Below, one piece after another: positions 56,201 through 63,347 of a stretch of 64,000 nt of DNA (its first letter is position 1; the number at the start of each line of letters is the position of its first letter). This DNA is from Streptomyces humidus (GTDB taxonomy: Bacteria > Actinomycetota > Actinomycetes > Streptomycetales > Streptomycetaceae), in contig NZ_BMTL01000006.1 of NCBI RefSeq assembly GCF_014649655.1, positions 1 to 64,000 on the forward strand, in the 5' to 3' direction. A program made the translations under genes and the position numbers. The notes beneath the pieces are model-generated. The model ran no database searches. It saw only the letters and a program-made list of their open reading frames with translations, and was not told the origin of the DNA.

Positions 56201-56768
56201 GTTGCGGGAGGCGCGGCACGGGGAGACCGTGCTGGTCGCGGGTGCCAAGGCGGCCACCCAGACCCCGCCGATCCGGTCCGGCAAGCGGGTCGTCTTCAGC
56301 ACTCTGGACGACGGCACCGGCCTGGTCGACCTGGCCTTCTTCGAGGACTCCCACGACGCCTGCGCCCACACCGTCTTCCACTCCTGGCTGCTGCTGGTGC
56401 GCGGGGTGGTGCAGCGGCGCGGCCCGCGCAGCCTCAGCGTGGTGGGCTCGGCCGCCTGGAACCTCGCCGAACTGCTGGAGGTGCGCCGGGAAGAGGGGCT
56501 GGAAGGGGTCGCGGCCCGGCTGGCCGCACCGGGCGGCGCCCCGGACGCGGGCGCCGACGACGGCGACGGCCCGGCGCGCAGCCGGCTCGCCGGTTCGGAC
56601 GGGCTGCCCGCGCCGGCGGGCTCGGCCGCCCGGGACGCGGGGGAGCAGCGGCGCCTCCGCATGCCCACGGGGTACGAGATGCACCCCTGGGCCGATCTGC
56701 GCCCCGCGGGCGAAGGGCCCGCGGTGGGAAGGAAGTTGTGGCACCAGAGTCCGGGGAGCGCGGGATGA
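53220..56768 (+). CDS. dnaE2: Error-prone DNA polymerase DnaE2 (ImuC)
   Basis: The 1182-aa C-family polymerase has a PHP domain at the N-terminus (THLHTASGFSLRYGA, LTDRDTLAG), a palm with GSGAGSLVNHLLGI and the catalytic aspartates in LPDIDVDVES, fingers with AMHPCGVLLSD and FPMAQFDKDDVEDLGLLKLD, then SYGFCKAHAVAFAVPTYQ, a helix-hairpin-helix and an OB fold (GETVLVAGAKAATQTPP). Length and C-terminus fit DnaE2 rather than replicative DnaE1. The ATG at 53220 follows GGGAGG; an ATG at 53187 is possible. It overlaps the next gene by ATGA. Confidence 0.9.
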   Translation: MAGFTHLHTASGFSLRYGASHPERLAERASERGMDALALTDRDTLAGTVRFAKACAKAGVRPLFGADLAVTAPERPQGDASVRRDRRRTPVRGGAFVDESAPRVTFLARDGARGWADLCRLVTAAHARAGGDGAGLPSLPWADNHGDGLTVLLGPVSDVGRALAAGRPDRAVRLLAPWREAYGDALRLEAVWHGRTGTGPGSLRLAARTVGFAAEQRIRPVLSNAVRYADPGQGPVADVLDAARRLVPVDPAKELDSGEAWLRDAGAMLGAAERIVEAAGFRRDVAHRLLEQTRAAAAECLVDPEDDLGMGAVHFPEPRLVGADRRTAQRTLASRAAAGMVLRGYDRSAKARSYWERMHDELDIIAHHGFASYFLTVAQVVDDVREMGIRIAARGSGAGSLVNHLLGIAHADPLEHGLLMERFLSRERVVLPDIDVDVESARRLEVYRAIIGRFGAERVATVAMPETYRVRHAIRDVGAALSMDPAEIDRVAKSFPHIRARDARAALEELPELQALAGEKERYGRLWELVEALDALPRGVAMHPCGVLLSDASLLSRTPVVPTSGEGFPMAQFDKDDVEDLGLLKLDVLGVRMQSAMAHAVAEVERATGERIDLDAVEEGDPATYRLIRSTETLGCFQIESPGQRDLVGRLQPATFHDLVVDISLFRPGPVAADMVRPFIEARHGRAPVRCPHPDLEEALRDTYGVVVFHEQIIDIVAIMTGCGRGEADRVRRGLSDPESQGRIRVWFAQHAAARGYDAETIQRTWEIVEAFGSYGFCKAHAVAFAVPTYQSAWLKAHHPAAFYAGLLTHDPGMYPKRLLLADARRRGVPILPLDVNRSGVAHCIELVSDTADSPGRWGLRLALSDVHGISEAEAARIADGQPYASLLDFWERARPSRPLAGRLAQVGALDAFGANRRDLQLHLTELHRGGRGAGGGQLPLAGGRKTAPAGLPDLTSAERLSAELGVLSMDASRHLMDDHGDFLAELGVVSARRLREARHGETVLVAGAKAATQTPPIRSGKRVVFSTLDDGTGLVDLAFFEDSHDACAHTVFHSWLLLVRGVVQRRGPRSLSVVGSAAWNLAELLEVRREEGLEGVAARLAAPGGAPDAGADDGDGPARSRLAGSDGLPAPAGSAARDAGEQRRLRMPTGYEMHPWADLRPAGEGPAVGRKLWHQSPGSAG

Positions 56769-57766
56769 CCATCCTCTGCGTACGTTTCCAGCTCCCTCCG
56801 GCGCGCGAGGCCGCCCTGCCGGCGCTGCTCGGGTTGCTGGAGGAGTTCACACCGGTCGTCGAGGCCCTGCCGCCGGACGGGGCGCTGGCCGATCTGCGGG
56901 GCGCCGAACGCTACTTCGGGCGCGACGCGGTGGAGCTGGCGTCGGTGATCCGGGTACGGGCGCTCGCGCTGCACGGAGTCGACTGCGTGATCGGCGCCGG
57001 CCCCGGCCCGCTGACGGCCCGGACGGCCCTGCGGGTCGCCCTGCCCGGGGTGACCTGTGCGGTCCCCGAGGGCGAGGTGCGCGAGTTCCTCGCCGGGCAG
57101 CCCGTCACCGCGCTGCCCGGGGTCGGCACGGCGACCGCCCGGACCCTGTGCGAGTACGGCCTCGACACCCTCGGGCGGGTCGCCGCCGCACCCCTGTCCA
57201 CGCTCCAGCGCCTGGTCGGCGCGAAGGCGGGCCGGGAGCTGCACGAGAAGGCGAACGGTGTGGACCGCGGCCGGGTGGTGCCGAACTCCGTGTCACGGTC
57301 GCTGGCCGCGGAACGCCGCTTCGAACGCGACGAGCTGGACTCCGACCGGCACCGCCGCGCCCTGCTCTCTGCCGCCGGGGAACTGGGCGTCCGGCTGCGC
57401 GCGGCGGGCAAGGTCTGCGGCGCCCTGACCCTCACCGTGCGCTACGCCGGCCCCCGCTCCCGAACAGGCCCGAGCGGGGGGAGCCCCGCCTCCACCACCC
57501 GCAGCCGCACCCTGAAGGAGCCGACCGCGCACTCCGCGGCGCTGACCGGGACGGCGTACGGGCTGTACGAGACGCTCGGTCTGCAGCGGGCCCGGGTCCG
57601 TGCGGTCGCCCTGCGCGCCGAGGCCCTCGGCCCCGCCGAACAGGCTTCCCACCAGCTCACCTTCGACCCAGCCGACGAGAAGGTCCGCCGGATCGAGGAG
57701 GTCGCCGACCGGGTGCGGGCGAAGTTCGGTCCGGATGCGGTGAAGCCGGGGACGCTGGCGGCGTGA
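56765..57766 (+). CDS. Y-family polymerase-like protein, ImuB-like
   Basis: The 333-aa protein is a DinB/ImuB-type Y-family sequence: LADLRGAERYFG (palm), AGPGPLTARTALRVA and the helix-hairpin-helix ALPGVGTATARTLCEYGLDTLGRVA in outline, then the little-finger domain with VSRSLAAERRF and TLTVRYAG. The first catalytic aspartate segment of true DinB is replaced (ILCVRFQLPP), so it is probably a non-catalytic adaptor as ImuB. Coupling to dnaE2 supports a mutasome role with ImuC/DnaE2. No imuA-like gene is next to it. Confidence 0.8.
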   Translation: MTILCVRFQLPPAREAALPALLGLLEEFTPVVEALPPDGALADLRGAERYFGRDAVELASVIRVRALALHGVDCVIGAGPGPLTARTALRVALPGVTCAVPEGEVREFLAGQPVTALPGVGTATARTLCEYGLDTLGRVAAAPLSTLQRLVGAKAGRELHEKANGVDRGRVVPNSVSRSLAAERRFERDELDSDRHRRALLSAAGELGVRLRAAGKVCGALTLTVRYAGPRSRTGPSGGSPASTTRSRTLKEPTAHSAALTGTAYGLYETLGLQRARVRAVALRAEALGPAEQASHQLTFDPADEKVRRIEEVADRVRAKFGPDAVKPGTLAA

Positions 57767-57778
57767 GCGGCGGCGGGA

Positions 57779-58153
57779 TCAGTTGGCCCACGGGGGAGCG
57801 ATCCGGGTCCCGTCGGCCAGCTCCGCCTCCAGCCCGATGGACGTGGTGACCCAGGAGAGCGCGGTGTGATCGGTCGGGTTCTCGACGGCCAGGGTCGTCC
57901 CCGCATTGACGATCACCGTGTCGCCCGCCCTGATCCGCTCGGCGCGGCCGTCGAGGGTGAAAACCAGTTCGCCGACGAGCAGATGGAAGATCTCCTCCCG
58001 GTCGACGGTGTGCGCGGGCGCCTCGGTCCCGGCGGGGATCTCGCCCCGCCAGGCGCACAGCTCCTTGCTGCCGGTGAGGGGGGTGGCGTACGAGACGAAG
58101 CGGGCGCCGTGGATCTCGTGCGTGACGGCCTCCGCGGAGCGGACGACGGGCAT
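57779..58153 (-). CDS. Cupin-domain protein
   Basis: The 124-aa protein is a single cupin: GEIPAGTEAPAHTVDREEIFHLLVGELVF with two metal-site histidines is its first motif (quoted here as PAHTVDREEIFHLL), followed by AGDTVIVNAGTTLAVENPTD as the second. Its small size suits a sensor or small-molecule enzyme. It starts behind AGGAGG at an ATG divergent from the MarR gene, and shares its operator region. Confidence 0.85.
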   Translation of the reverse strand: MPVVRSAEAVTHEIHGARFVSYATPLTGSKELCAWRGEIPAGTEAPAHTVDREEIFHLLVGELVFTLDGRAERIRAGDTVIVNAGTTLAVENPTDHTALSWVTTSIGLEAELADGTRIAPPWAN

Positions 58154-58175
58154 GGGTGCCTCCTGACAGAGAGAT

Positions 58176-58232
58176 GGTCAAGCAGCTTGACCGAATTCCT
58201 CTATGGTCAAGCTGCTTGACTATGTTGTCAAG
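58176..58232. promoter_or_regulatory. MarR operator array between the cupin and MarR genes
   Basis: GGTCAAG-CAG-CTTGACC (58176-58192) is repeated as GGTCAAG-CTG-CTTGACT (58205-58221), and CTTGAC-TATGTT-GTCAAG (58215-58232) follows, sharing a half-site. The five GTCAAG/CTTGAC half-sites over 57 bp fit one or more dimers of the divergently encoded MarR protein repressing both genes. Confidence 0.8.
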
Positions 58233-58249
58233 GGTGTTTCAATGCAGCC

Positions 58250-58693
58250 GTGCAGAACTCCGAAGCTCTCGCCCTGTCCGCCGCCCTGCTCGCCGCCGCC
58301 GGGGAACTCGCCCGGCGCATCGACGACGGCGTCGCCGCCCGCGGTTTCGAGGGACGGCCCTCCTATGGCTTCGCCTTCACGCGGCTCGCCCGGGGCGGCG
58401 CGACGGTCACCGAGCTGGGCGTCCACCTCGGGGTCACCAAGCAGGCGGCGAGCCAGCTCGTCGACGAGCTCGTGCGCAAGGGGTACGTCGAGCGCCTGCC
58501 GCATCCCGGGGACGCGCGCGCCCGGCTGATCGTGCTCACCGAGCGCGGCCGGGAGTGCACCCGGGCGGCGGAGGAAGCGGCCGCGGAGGCGGTGCGGGCG
58601 TGGGGCGAGGTGCTCGGCGAAGATCAACTCGACTCTCTGCGCGACCAGTTGGCGCGCATTGCCCCCAGTGGGCCGATTCGTCCGGTCTGGTGA
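58250..58693 (+). CDS. MarR family transcriptional regulator
   Basis: The 147-aa regulator has the MarR winged-helix: FTRLARGGATVTELGVHLGVTKQAASQLVDELVRKGYVERLPHPGDARA is the core (here quoted by its ends only), with ARLIVLTERGRE as the wing. It starts at a GTG at 58250, 18 bp after the last half-site of a symmetric operator array. It is divergent from the cupin gene, the likely target. The ligand is unknown. Confidence 0.85.
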   Translation: MQNSEALALSAALLAAAGELARRIDDGVAARGFEGRPSYGFAFTRLARGGATVTELGVHLGVTKQAASQLVDELVRKGYVERLPHPGDARARLIVLTERGRECTRAAEEAAAEAVRAWGEVLGEDQLDSLRDQLARIAPSGPIRPVW

Positions 58694-58864
58694 TGGCGTA
58701 TCAGTGGCGGCGGCGGTCCGCGGTTATCGCTGGAAGTTTTTACTGACGCGTAACTTCACACTTCACCTACTCGCCCGTAACTTGACGAGTGAACAGCATC
58801 CTCGTGATCCGGATCACAGGCGCAAGGCCATCGCCCCTCCCGTGAGCCGCAAGGAGATCACCCG

Positions 58865-59770
58865 ATGCTGCCCTGGAAACGCGTGCTCAGACCGTTCGCC
58901 GCCCTGCTGCTGGCCGCCGCGGCCGCCACCGTCCCCGCCGCCACGGCCGCCCACGCCGACTCCGCCGCCACCGAGACCGCCGCCACCGAGACCGCCGCCG
59001 TCACCGCCTCGGCGAGTGGCTGGAACGACTATCGCTGCAAGCCCTCCGCCGCCCACCCCCGCCCCGTCGTCCTCGTGCACGGCACGCTCGGGAACTCGGT
59101 CGACAACTGGCTGGCCCTCGCCCCTTACCTCACGGTCCGCGGGTACTGCGTCTTCTCCGTCGACTACGGCCGACTGCCCGGCGTCCCGCTCTTCCACGGC
59201 CTCGGCCCCATCGACGAGTCGGCGGGGCAGCTCTCCGCCTTCGTCGACAAGGTGCTCGCCGCGACCGGCGCGGCCGAGGTCGACCTCGTCGGCCACTCCC
59301 AGGGCGGCATGATGCCGCGCTACTACCTCAAGTTCCTCGGCGGCGCCGCCAAGGTCGACGCGCTCGTCGGCATCGCCCCCGACAACCACGGCGCCACCCT
59401 CAGCGGACTCGCCAACCTGCTCCCGTACTTCCCGGGCGCCGAGGACCTGATCACGGCCGCCACCCCCGGCCTCGCCGACCAGCTGCCCGGATCGGCGTTC
59501 CTCACCAAGCTCAACGCCGGCGGCGACACCGTTCCCGGCGTCCGCTACACGGTCATCGCCACCAAGTACGACGAGGTGGCGACCCCCTGGCGAAGCCAGT
59601 ACCTCAGCGGCTCCGGCGTGCGCAACGTCCTGCTGCAGGACCTGTGCCCGCTGGACCTCTCCGAGCACGTGGCGATCGCGCTGTTCGACCGGATCGCCTT
59701 CCACGAGGTGGCCAACGCCCTCGACCCGGCCCACGCCACCGCCACCACCTGCGCGTCCGCGCTGAGCTGA
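58865..59770 (+). CDS. Secreted alpha/beta-hydrolase, lipase class 2-like
   Basis: The 301-aa protein has a signal peptide (RVLRPFAALLLAAAAATVPA, cleavage after AHA), an Ala/Thr repeat (ETAATETAA), then an alpha/beta-hydrolase fold: VLVHGTLGNSVDNW (oxyanion), nucleophile Ser in LVGHSQGGMMPRYY, Asp around KYDEVATPW and a C-terminal His near EHVAIALFD/FHEVANAL. This matches Streptomyces triacylglycerol lipase/esterase class 2. The ATG at 58865 follows AAGGAG. It stands alone. Confidence 0.88.
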   Translation: MLPWKRVLRPFAALLLAAAAATVPAATAAHADSAATETAATETAAVTASASGWNDYRCKPSAAHPRPVVLVHGTLGNSVDNWLALAPYLTVRGYCVFSVDYGRLPGVPLFHGLGPIDESAGQLSAFVDKVLAATGAAEVDLVGHSQGGMMPRYYLKFLGGAAKVDALVGIAPDNHGATLSGLANLLPYFPGAEDLITAATPGLADQLPGSAFLTKLNAGGDTVPGVRYTVIATKYDEVATPWRSQYLSGSGVRNVLLQDLCPLDLSEHVAIALFDRIAFHEVANALDPAHATATTCASALS

Positions 59771-59799
59771 CGACGGGTCCGCTCAGCGGAATCGTTCCG

Positions 59800-59838
59800 C
59801 CGGGGCCTGACCGGCCTGAGCCGCCGGTCAGGCCCCGG
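59800..59838 (+). terminator. Hairpin terminator after the lipase gene
   Basis: Sixteen perfect base pairs (59800-59815 with 59823-59838) close a 7-nt CTGAGCC loop 30 bp after the stop. No T run follows. Confidence 0.8.
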
Positions 59839-59896
59839 AGTCGTGCGGCCGCTCCGCGGCCGTGGCCGCGTGCCGGCATGGGGGGTCTCCTCGGAA

Positions 59897-59944
59897 CGGA
59901 ACCGGAACCGGAACCGGAGCCGGAGCCGGAGCCGGAGCCGGAAC
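59897..59944 (+). repeat. Hexanucleotide repeat (GGAACC/GGAGCC)n
   Basis: Three GGAACC units are followed by four GGAGCC units and a GGAACG. The open frame through it reads as Glu-Pro repeats and is not a credible gene. The rest of the 300-bp gap 59771-60072 contains only the terminator and a possible TACGCT -10 at 60060-60065. Confidence 0.75.
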
Positions 59945-60072
59945 GGATGGCGACGTGAGGTGCGCAGCACCAAGGAAACCGCGAAAACCCCTGTTGGAGG
60001 CGGTCGCCGGCGATCTTTAGGGTTGCCTTAAGGGAGCGCTGAGGCAGGGATCAGGCAGGTACGCTCGACCGC

Positions 60073-60549
60073 GTGACGAGCGAGGAGATCCGGCCCGCGA
60101 CGGCGGCCGACGTCCCGGCCGTGAAGGCCGTGACGGACGCGGCGTACACCCACTACACCGAGCGCATCGGACTGGTGCCGCGGCCCATGGAGGCGGACCA
60201 CGCGGCGAACGTGGCCGCGGGCAGGGTCTTCGTGACCGGCGACCCGGCCGGTGGAGACGAGGCCGGTGGCGAGGTGGCCGGTCTCGTGGTCGTCGAGGCG
60301 TTCGGGGATCATCTGTACCTCGACAGCATCGCCGTCCGCCCCGACGCCCAGGGCAGGGGCGTCGGACGGCGGCTGCTGCACTTCGTGGACGCACACGCGC
60401 GTGCCCTCGGCCTGCCCGAGATCAGGCTCCACACGCACGCGCTGATGTGGGAGAACCGGAGAATCTATCCGAGGTTCGGCTACGAGCTGGTGGAGCAGCG
60501 GGCAGACGGGCCGTACGACCGCCTCCACTACCGCAAGCGGCTGGACTGA
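60073..60549 (+). CDS. GNAT family N-acetyltransferase
   Basis: The 158-aa protein has the GNAT fold: IRPATAADVPAVKAVTDAAY at the start, EVAGLVVVEAFGDHLYLDSIAV, the acetyl-CoA motif RPDAQGRGVGRRLL and the C-terminal NRRIYPRFGYELVEQ. The GTG at 60073 lies close behind a possible -10, suggesting a leaderless transcript. The substrate cannot be told. Its 3' end is convergent with the small gene at 60588. Confidence 0.85.
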   Translation: MTSEEIRPATAADVPAVKAVTDAAYTHYTERIGLVPRPMEADHAANVAAGRVFVTGDPAGGDEAGGEVAGLVVVEAFGDHLYLDSIAVRPDAQGRGVGRRLLHFVDAHARALGLPEIRLHTHALMWENRRIYPRFGYELVEQRADGPYDRLHYRKRLD

Positions 60550-60587
60550 GCGCGGGCCCGCGCCGCGTGGACCCGCGCGGGCGGCGG

Positions 60588-60722
60588 TCAGCCGTCGGGC
60601 CACCAGGTGCGCGCGATGTCCTTGCGCACCTCGGGGCGTCCGGCGGGCCGTTCGTCGGCCTCTTCGCGGATCCGGCGGGAGTCCGTCTTCTTCAGGGGCT
60701 TCTGCACGGTCGTGCGGCGCAT
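60588..60722 (-). CDS. 44-aa basic small protein
   Basis: The ATG at 60722 is preceded by a perfect AAGGAGG site 6 nt upstream and opens a 44-codon frame: MRRTTVQKPLKKTDSRRIRE, then EADERPAGRPEVRKDIARTW and WPDG. It is rich in Arg, Lys, Glu and Asp, with a Trp-Trp pair near the end, and has no signal or membrane segment. The strong ribosome-binding site and coding-like base use support a real gene despite its size. Function unknown. Confidence 0.75.
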   Translation of the reverse strand: MRRTTVQKPLKKTDSRRIREEADERPAGRPEVRKDIARTWWPDG

Positions 60723-60806
60723 GGCTGCCTCCTTGAGGACCTACCGAGTTCCGCGTTCTCACGGAGGTAGACCCGTGGGGGGAGAGTTCCTCATCGTCCC
60801 CTGTTC

Positions 60807-60852
60807 TGTCAGTGGCGGCTGTCACGATTCGAGTGTCAGTGGCAGGTGTCAC
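60807..60852 (+). repeat. Paired 19-bp near-identical direct repeats upstream of the methyltransferase gene
   Basis: TGTCAGTGGCGGCTGTCAC (60807-60825) and TGTCAGTGGCAGGTGTCAC (60834-60852) differ at two positions and are 27 bp apart. They end 10 bp before the methyltransferase ATG at 60863, between it and the divergent small gene, so a transcription factor site pair is likely. Confidence 0.6.
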
Positions 60853-60862
60853 TCTTGGGCAC

Positions 60863-61477
60863 ATGAGCGAAAAGAGTGACGAAAGGACGCCGCCCGGTGT
60901 CGACTGGGACGCCATGGCGGCCGCTTTCGACGAGGAGCCCGACCATGGTCTGCGCGACCCCGAGGTGCGCGCCGCCTGGGCCGGGCGGCTGCGAAACTGG
61001 CTGCCGGAGCGCCGCTGCGACCTGCTCGACCTCGGCTGCGGCACCGGCAGCCTGTCGCTCCTCGCGGCCGCACAGGGACACCGGGTGACGGGCGTCGATC
61101 TCTCCCCGGCCATGATCGACCTGGCCCGCGCCAAACTCGCCGGTCATGACGCCGCGTTCCTGGTCGGCGACGCGGCGGCGCCGCCCGTGGGGGAGGAGCG
61201 CTTCGACGTCCTGCTCGTCCGGCACGTGCTGTGGACCCTGCCCGGCCCCGCGCGCGTCCTGCGGCACTGGCGCGATCTGCTGCGCCCGGGAGGGCGGCTC
61301 GTGCTGGTCGAGGGCGTGTGGGGGAGCGCCGCCCCGGTCGGCATACCGGCGGACCGCCTCGCCGGCCTGCTGGCCCCGCTGACGGACCGGGTGCGGGTGG
61401 AGCGGCTGTCGCAGGACGCGCGGTTGTGGGGCGGTCCCGTGACCGACGAGCGGTACGCCGTGGTGGCCATGGTCTGA
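60863..61477 (+). CDS. Class I SAM-dependent methyltransferase
   Basis: The 204-aa protein has the class I motifs: LLDLGCGTGSLSLLAA (motif I), VTGVDLSPAMIDLARAKL (acidic loop), FLVGDAAAPP and FDVLLVRHVLWTLP, as in methyltransferase domain 11/25 proteins. A PPGVDWDAMAAAFDEEPDHGL N-terminus (cut) is typical of small-molecule methyltransferases. The gene sits behind the two 19-bp repeats. Substrate unknown. Confidence 0.85.
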   Translation: MSEKSDERTPPGVDWDAMAAAFDEEPDHGLRDPEVRAAWAGRLRNWLPERRCDLLDLGCGTGSLSLLAAAQGHRVTGVDLSPAMIDLARAKLAGHDAAFLVGDAAAPPVGEERFDVLLVRHVLWTLPGPARVLRHWRDLLRPGGRLVLVEGVWGSAAPVGIPADRLAGLLAPLTDRVRVERLSQDARLWGGPVTDERYAVVAMV

Positions 61478-61495
61478 GGCTCCGGGGCCGGCCGC

Positions 61496-61999
61496 TCACG
61501 CCAGCAGCGACTCCAGGCCGCCCTCGAGGCGGGCGAGCGCTTCCAGTTCGTCCAGGGCGGCCATCGCCGCGGCGGCGGCCGCCGGGTCCCGCCGCGCGAG
61601 CCCGCTCTCCTCGAACTCGTCCTCGTCCAGCCGCCGGACGTCCGTCCCGTCGGCGGAACGCCACAGGTCCAGGTCGAGGTCCTCCACGACGAGTCGGGCG
61701 CCCGACAGCGTGGCCGGGCGGGTGACGTCGCAGTACCAGCCCTTCAGCGCGCCCGTCGCGTCGCGCACTTCCTTGATCGCGTACCAGCGCTCGCGCCAGT
61801 AGTGCTCCGTGAAGACGTCGCCCGCCTCGAACCGGACGAAGCCGAAGTCCCGTACGCCCGTACCGGCCCAGGGCGCGCGCACGGCGATCCGGGCGCCGTC
61901 GTCGGACAGCAGCTCGGCCGTGTACCGGATCTTCGTCCGCCCGGCCTTGACCAGGACGACCTCCACCGAACGCACCGGCTCAGCCGATGTCGCGGACAT
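61496..61999 (-). CDS. DUF402 domain protein
   Basis: The 167-aa protein contains a DUF402 (FomD-like) beta-domain: VRFEAGDVFTEHYWRERWYAIKEV in pieces, GWYCDVTRPATLSG and VVEDLDLDLWRSADG, which includes the conserved Asp-Leu-Asp-Leu metal-binding stretch. A C-terminal Ala/Glu-rich helix ends it. Related proteins bind nucleotides or hydrolyse nucleoside phosphates. Its start overlaps the end of the GNAT gene by 20 bp, so the two are cotranscribed. Confidence 0.85.
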   Translation of the reverse strand: MSATSAEPVRSVEVVLVKAGRTKIRYTAELLSDDGARIAVRAPWAGTGVRDFGFVRFEAGDVFTEHYWRERWYAIKEVRDATGALKGWYCDVTRPATLSGARLVVEDLDLDLWRSADGTDVRRLDEDEFEESGLARRDPAAAAAAMAALDELEALARLEGGLESLLA

Positions 62000-62909
62000 A
62001 CCGCACCTCCGTCGCGCAGATCTCGTACCCGAGCCACCGGTTGATCGCGAGCATCGGCCCGTTGCCCGCGTCGTTGCCCGTGTACGCCTCCGTGTACCCC
62101 GCGGCGCGGGCCCGGTGCAGGGAGTGGGTCTTGACGAGCTTGGCCAGGCCCCGGCCCCGGTGGGCGCGGGCGGTCCCCGTCATGCCCGTGCCGTACCTGC
62201 CGGCGCCGTCGGTGTGGGCCACGCTGAAGGCCACCGGACGGCCGTCGGCCACGGCGACCGAGGTCAGGTCCGCGTTCAGGTGCGGGTGCCTCCAGTACTC
62301 GTCCACCCAGGCCTCGTAGTCGGTGAACTCGACGGCGACGTCGCCCGGCTCGTCCGAGCCCGCCTCCGCGTCCAGTTCGAACAGCGGGCGCGGGTCGTCG
62401 GCGAAGTCGGCGGCGGTGCGCACCTCCACCCCGCGCGGCGGGTCCTGCGGCGGCGGCAGCGCGGCCCCGGCCAGATCCAGACGGAGGAAGTACGCGCTGC
62501 GCCCGGCCCGGTAGCCGCGCCGCTCGGCGAAGGCCCGGTTGCCGGGCTCGTCCAGCACCCAGGTGAACAGCTTCGTCGCCCCGTGCGCGGCGAGATGTTC
62601 CTCGGCCACCCGCACCAGCAGCGCGCCCGCCCCGCGTCCGGTGTGCGCCGGGTCCACGTAGACGTTGAGGGTGCCCTGGCCGGGCTCCGGGCTGTCGTGG
62701 ACGAGGCCCACCTGGGCCGTGCCGACGACCTCGCCGTCCGCCACGGCCACCAGCTTGCGGGCGTGTGCGCCGGGGTGGGAGAGCGTGAGGCCGTGCAGCA
62801 CCGAGGCCGGGCTGAAGTGCACGTAGGGCAGTGCGAGGTGGCGGGCCCGGACGAAGCCCTCGATGTCTGCGGGCGCGTCGGGGCGCAGCTCGCGCACGAT
62901 GACGGTCAT
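61980..62909 (-). CDS. Two-domain GNAT N-acetyltransferase
   Basis: The 309-aa protein has two GNAT-like halves: the first (about 5-150) with VYVDPAHTGRGAGALLVRVAEEHL and the second (about 190-309) with TGTARAHRGRGLAKLVKTHSLHRA (both cut here) and NGPMLAINRWLGY. Tandem GNAT proteins include the mycothiol synthase MshD and several antibiotic-resistance enzymes, but this one lacks evidence for either. The ATG at 62909 is divergent from the GntR gene. Confidence 0.85.
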   Translation of the reverse strand: MTVIVRELRPDAPADIEGFVRARHLALPYVHFSPASVLHGLTLSHPGAHARKLVAVADGEVVGTAQVGLVHDSPEPGQGTLNVYVDPAHTGRGAGALLVRVAEEHLAAHGATKLFTWVLDEPGNRAFAERRGYRAGRSAYFLRLDLAGAALPPPQDPPRGVEVRTAADFADDPRPLFELDAEAGSDEPGDVAVEFTDYEAWVDEYWRHPHLNADLTSVAVADGRPVAFSVAHTDGAGRYGTGMTGTARAHRGRGLAKLVKTHSLHRARAAGYTEAYTGNDAGNGPMLAINRWLGYEICATEVRYVRDIG

Positions 62910-62978
62910 GCGGCGCACGCTACGGGCGGACGGCCCGGGCGCGCCTCCCCTTTTTCGCGGGTGCGGGACAATCGGCCC

Positions 62979-63347
62979 GTGACCTTGAAGATCCATATCG
63001 ATGAGGGCGCCGCACCCTACGAGCAGGTGCGCGCGCAGATCGCAGAGCAGGCCCGGTCGGGAGCGCTGCCGGTCGGCTACCGGCTGCCCACGGTGCGGGG
63101 ACTTGCCGAGTCGCTCGGCCTCGCCGCGAACACCGTCGCGAAGGCCTACCGGGCGCTGGAGACGGACGGGGTGATCGAGACCCGGGGGCGCAACGGCACG
63201 TTCGTCGCGGCCTCGGGCCCGGCCGCGCAGCGGGAGGCGGCGGCGGCCGCAGGCGCCTACGCCGAGCGGGCGTTGCGGCTGGGGCTCACCGAGGAGGAGG
63301 CCTCGGCCGCGGTGCGGGAGGCCCTGCGGGCGGCCTATCAGGCATGA
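62979..63347 (+). CDS. Short GntR-family regulator, YtrA type
   Basis: The 122-aa protein has an N-terminal GntR winged helix (PYEQVRAQIAEQARSGALPV, LPTVRGLAESLGLAANTVAK, LETDGVIETRGRNGTFV) and a short C-terminal helical segment instead of a large ligand domain, as in YtrA-type GntR regulators. Such proteins often control adjacent transporter genes, but here no transporter is adjacent. It begins with a GTG at 62979, divergent from the two-domain GNAT gene. Confidence 0.88.
   Translation: MTLKIHIDEGAAPYEQVRAQIAEQARSGALPVGYRLPTVRGLAESLGLAANTVAKAYRALETDGVIETRGRNGTFVAASGPAAQREAAAAAGAYAERALRLGLTEEEASAAVREALRAAYQA

Noticed and set aside
59644..59958. Open frame ending in repeated Glu-Pro
   Set aside because: It overlaps the lipase gene in another frame and the tail is only the GGAGCC hexanucleotide repeat.
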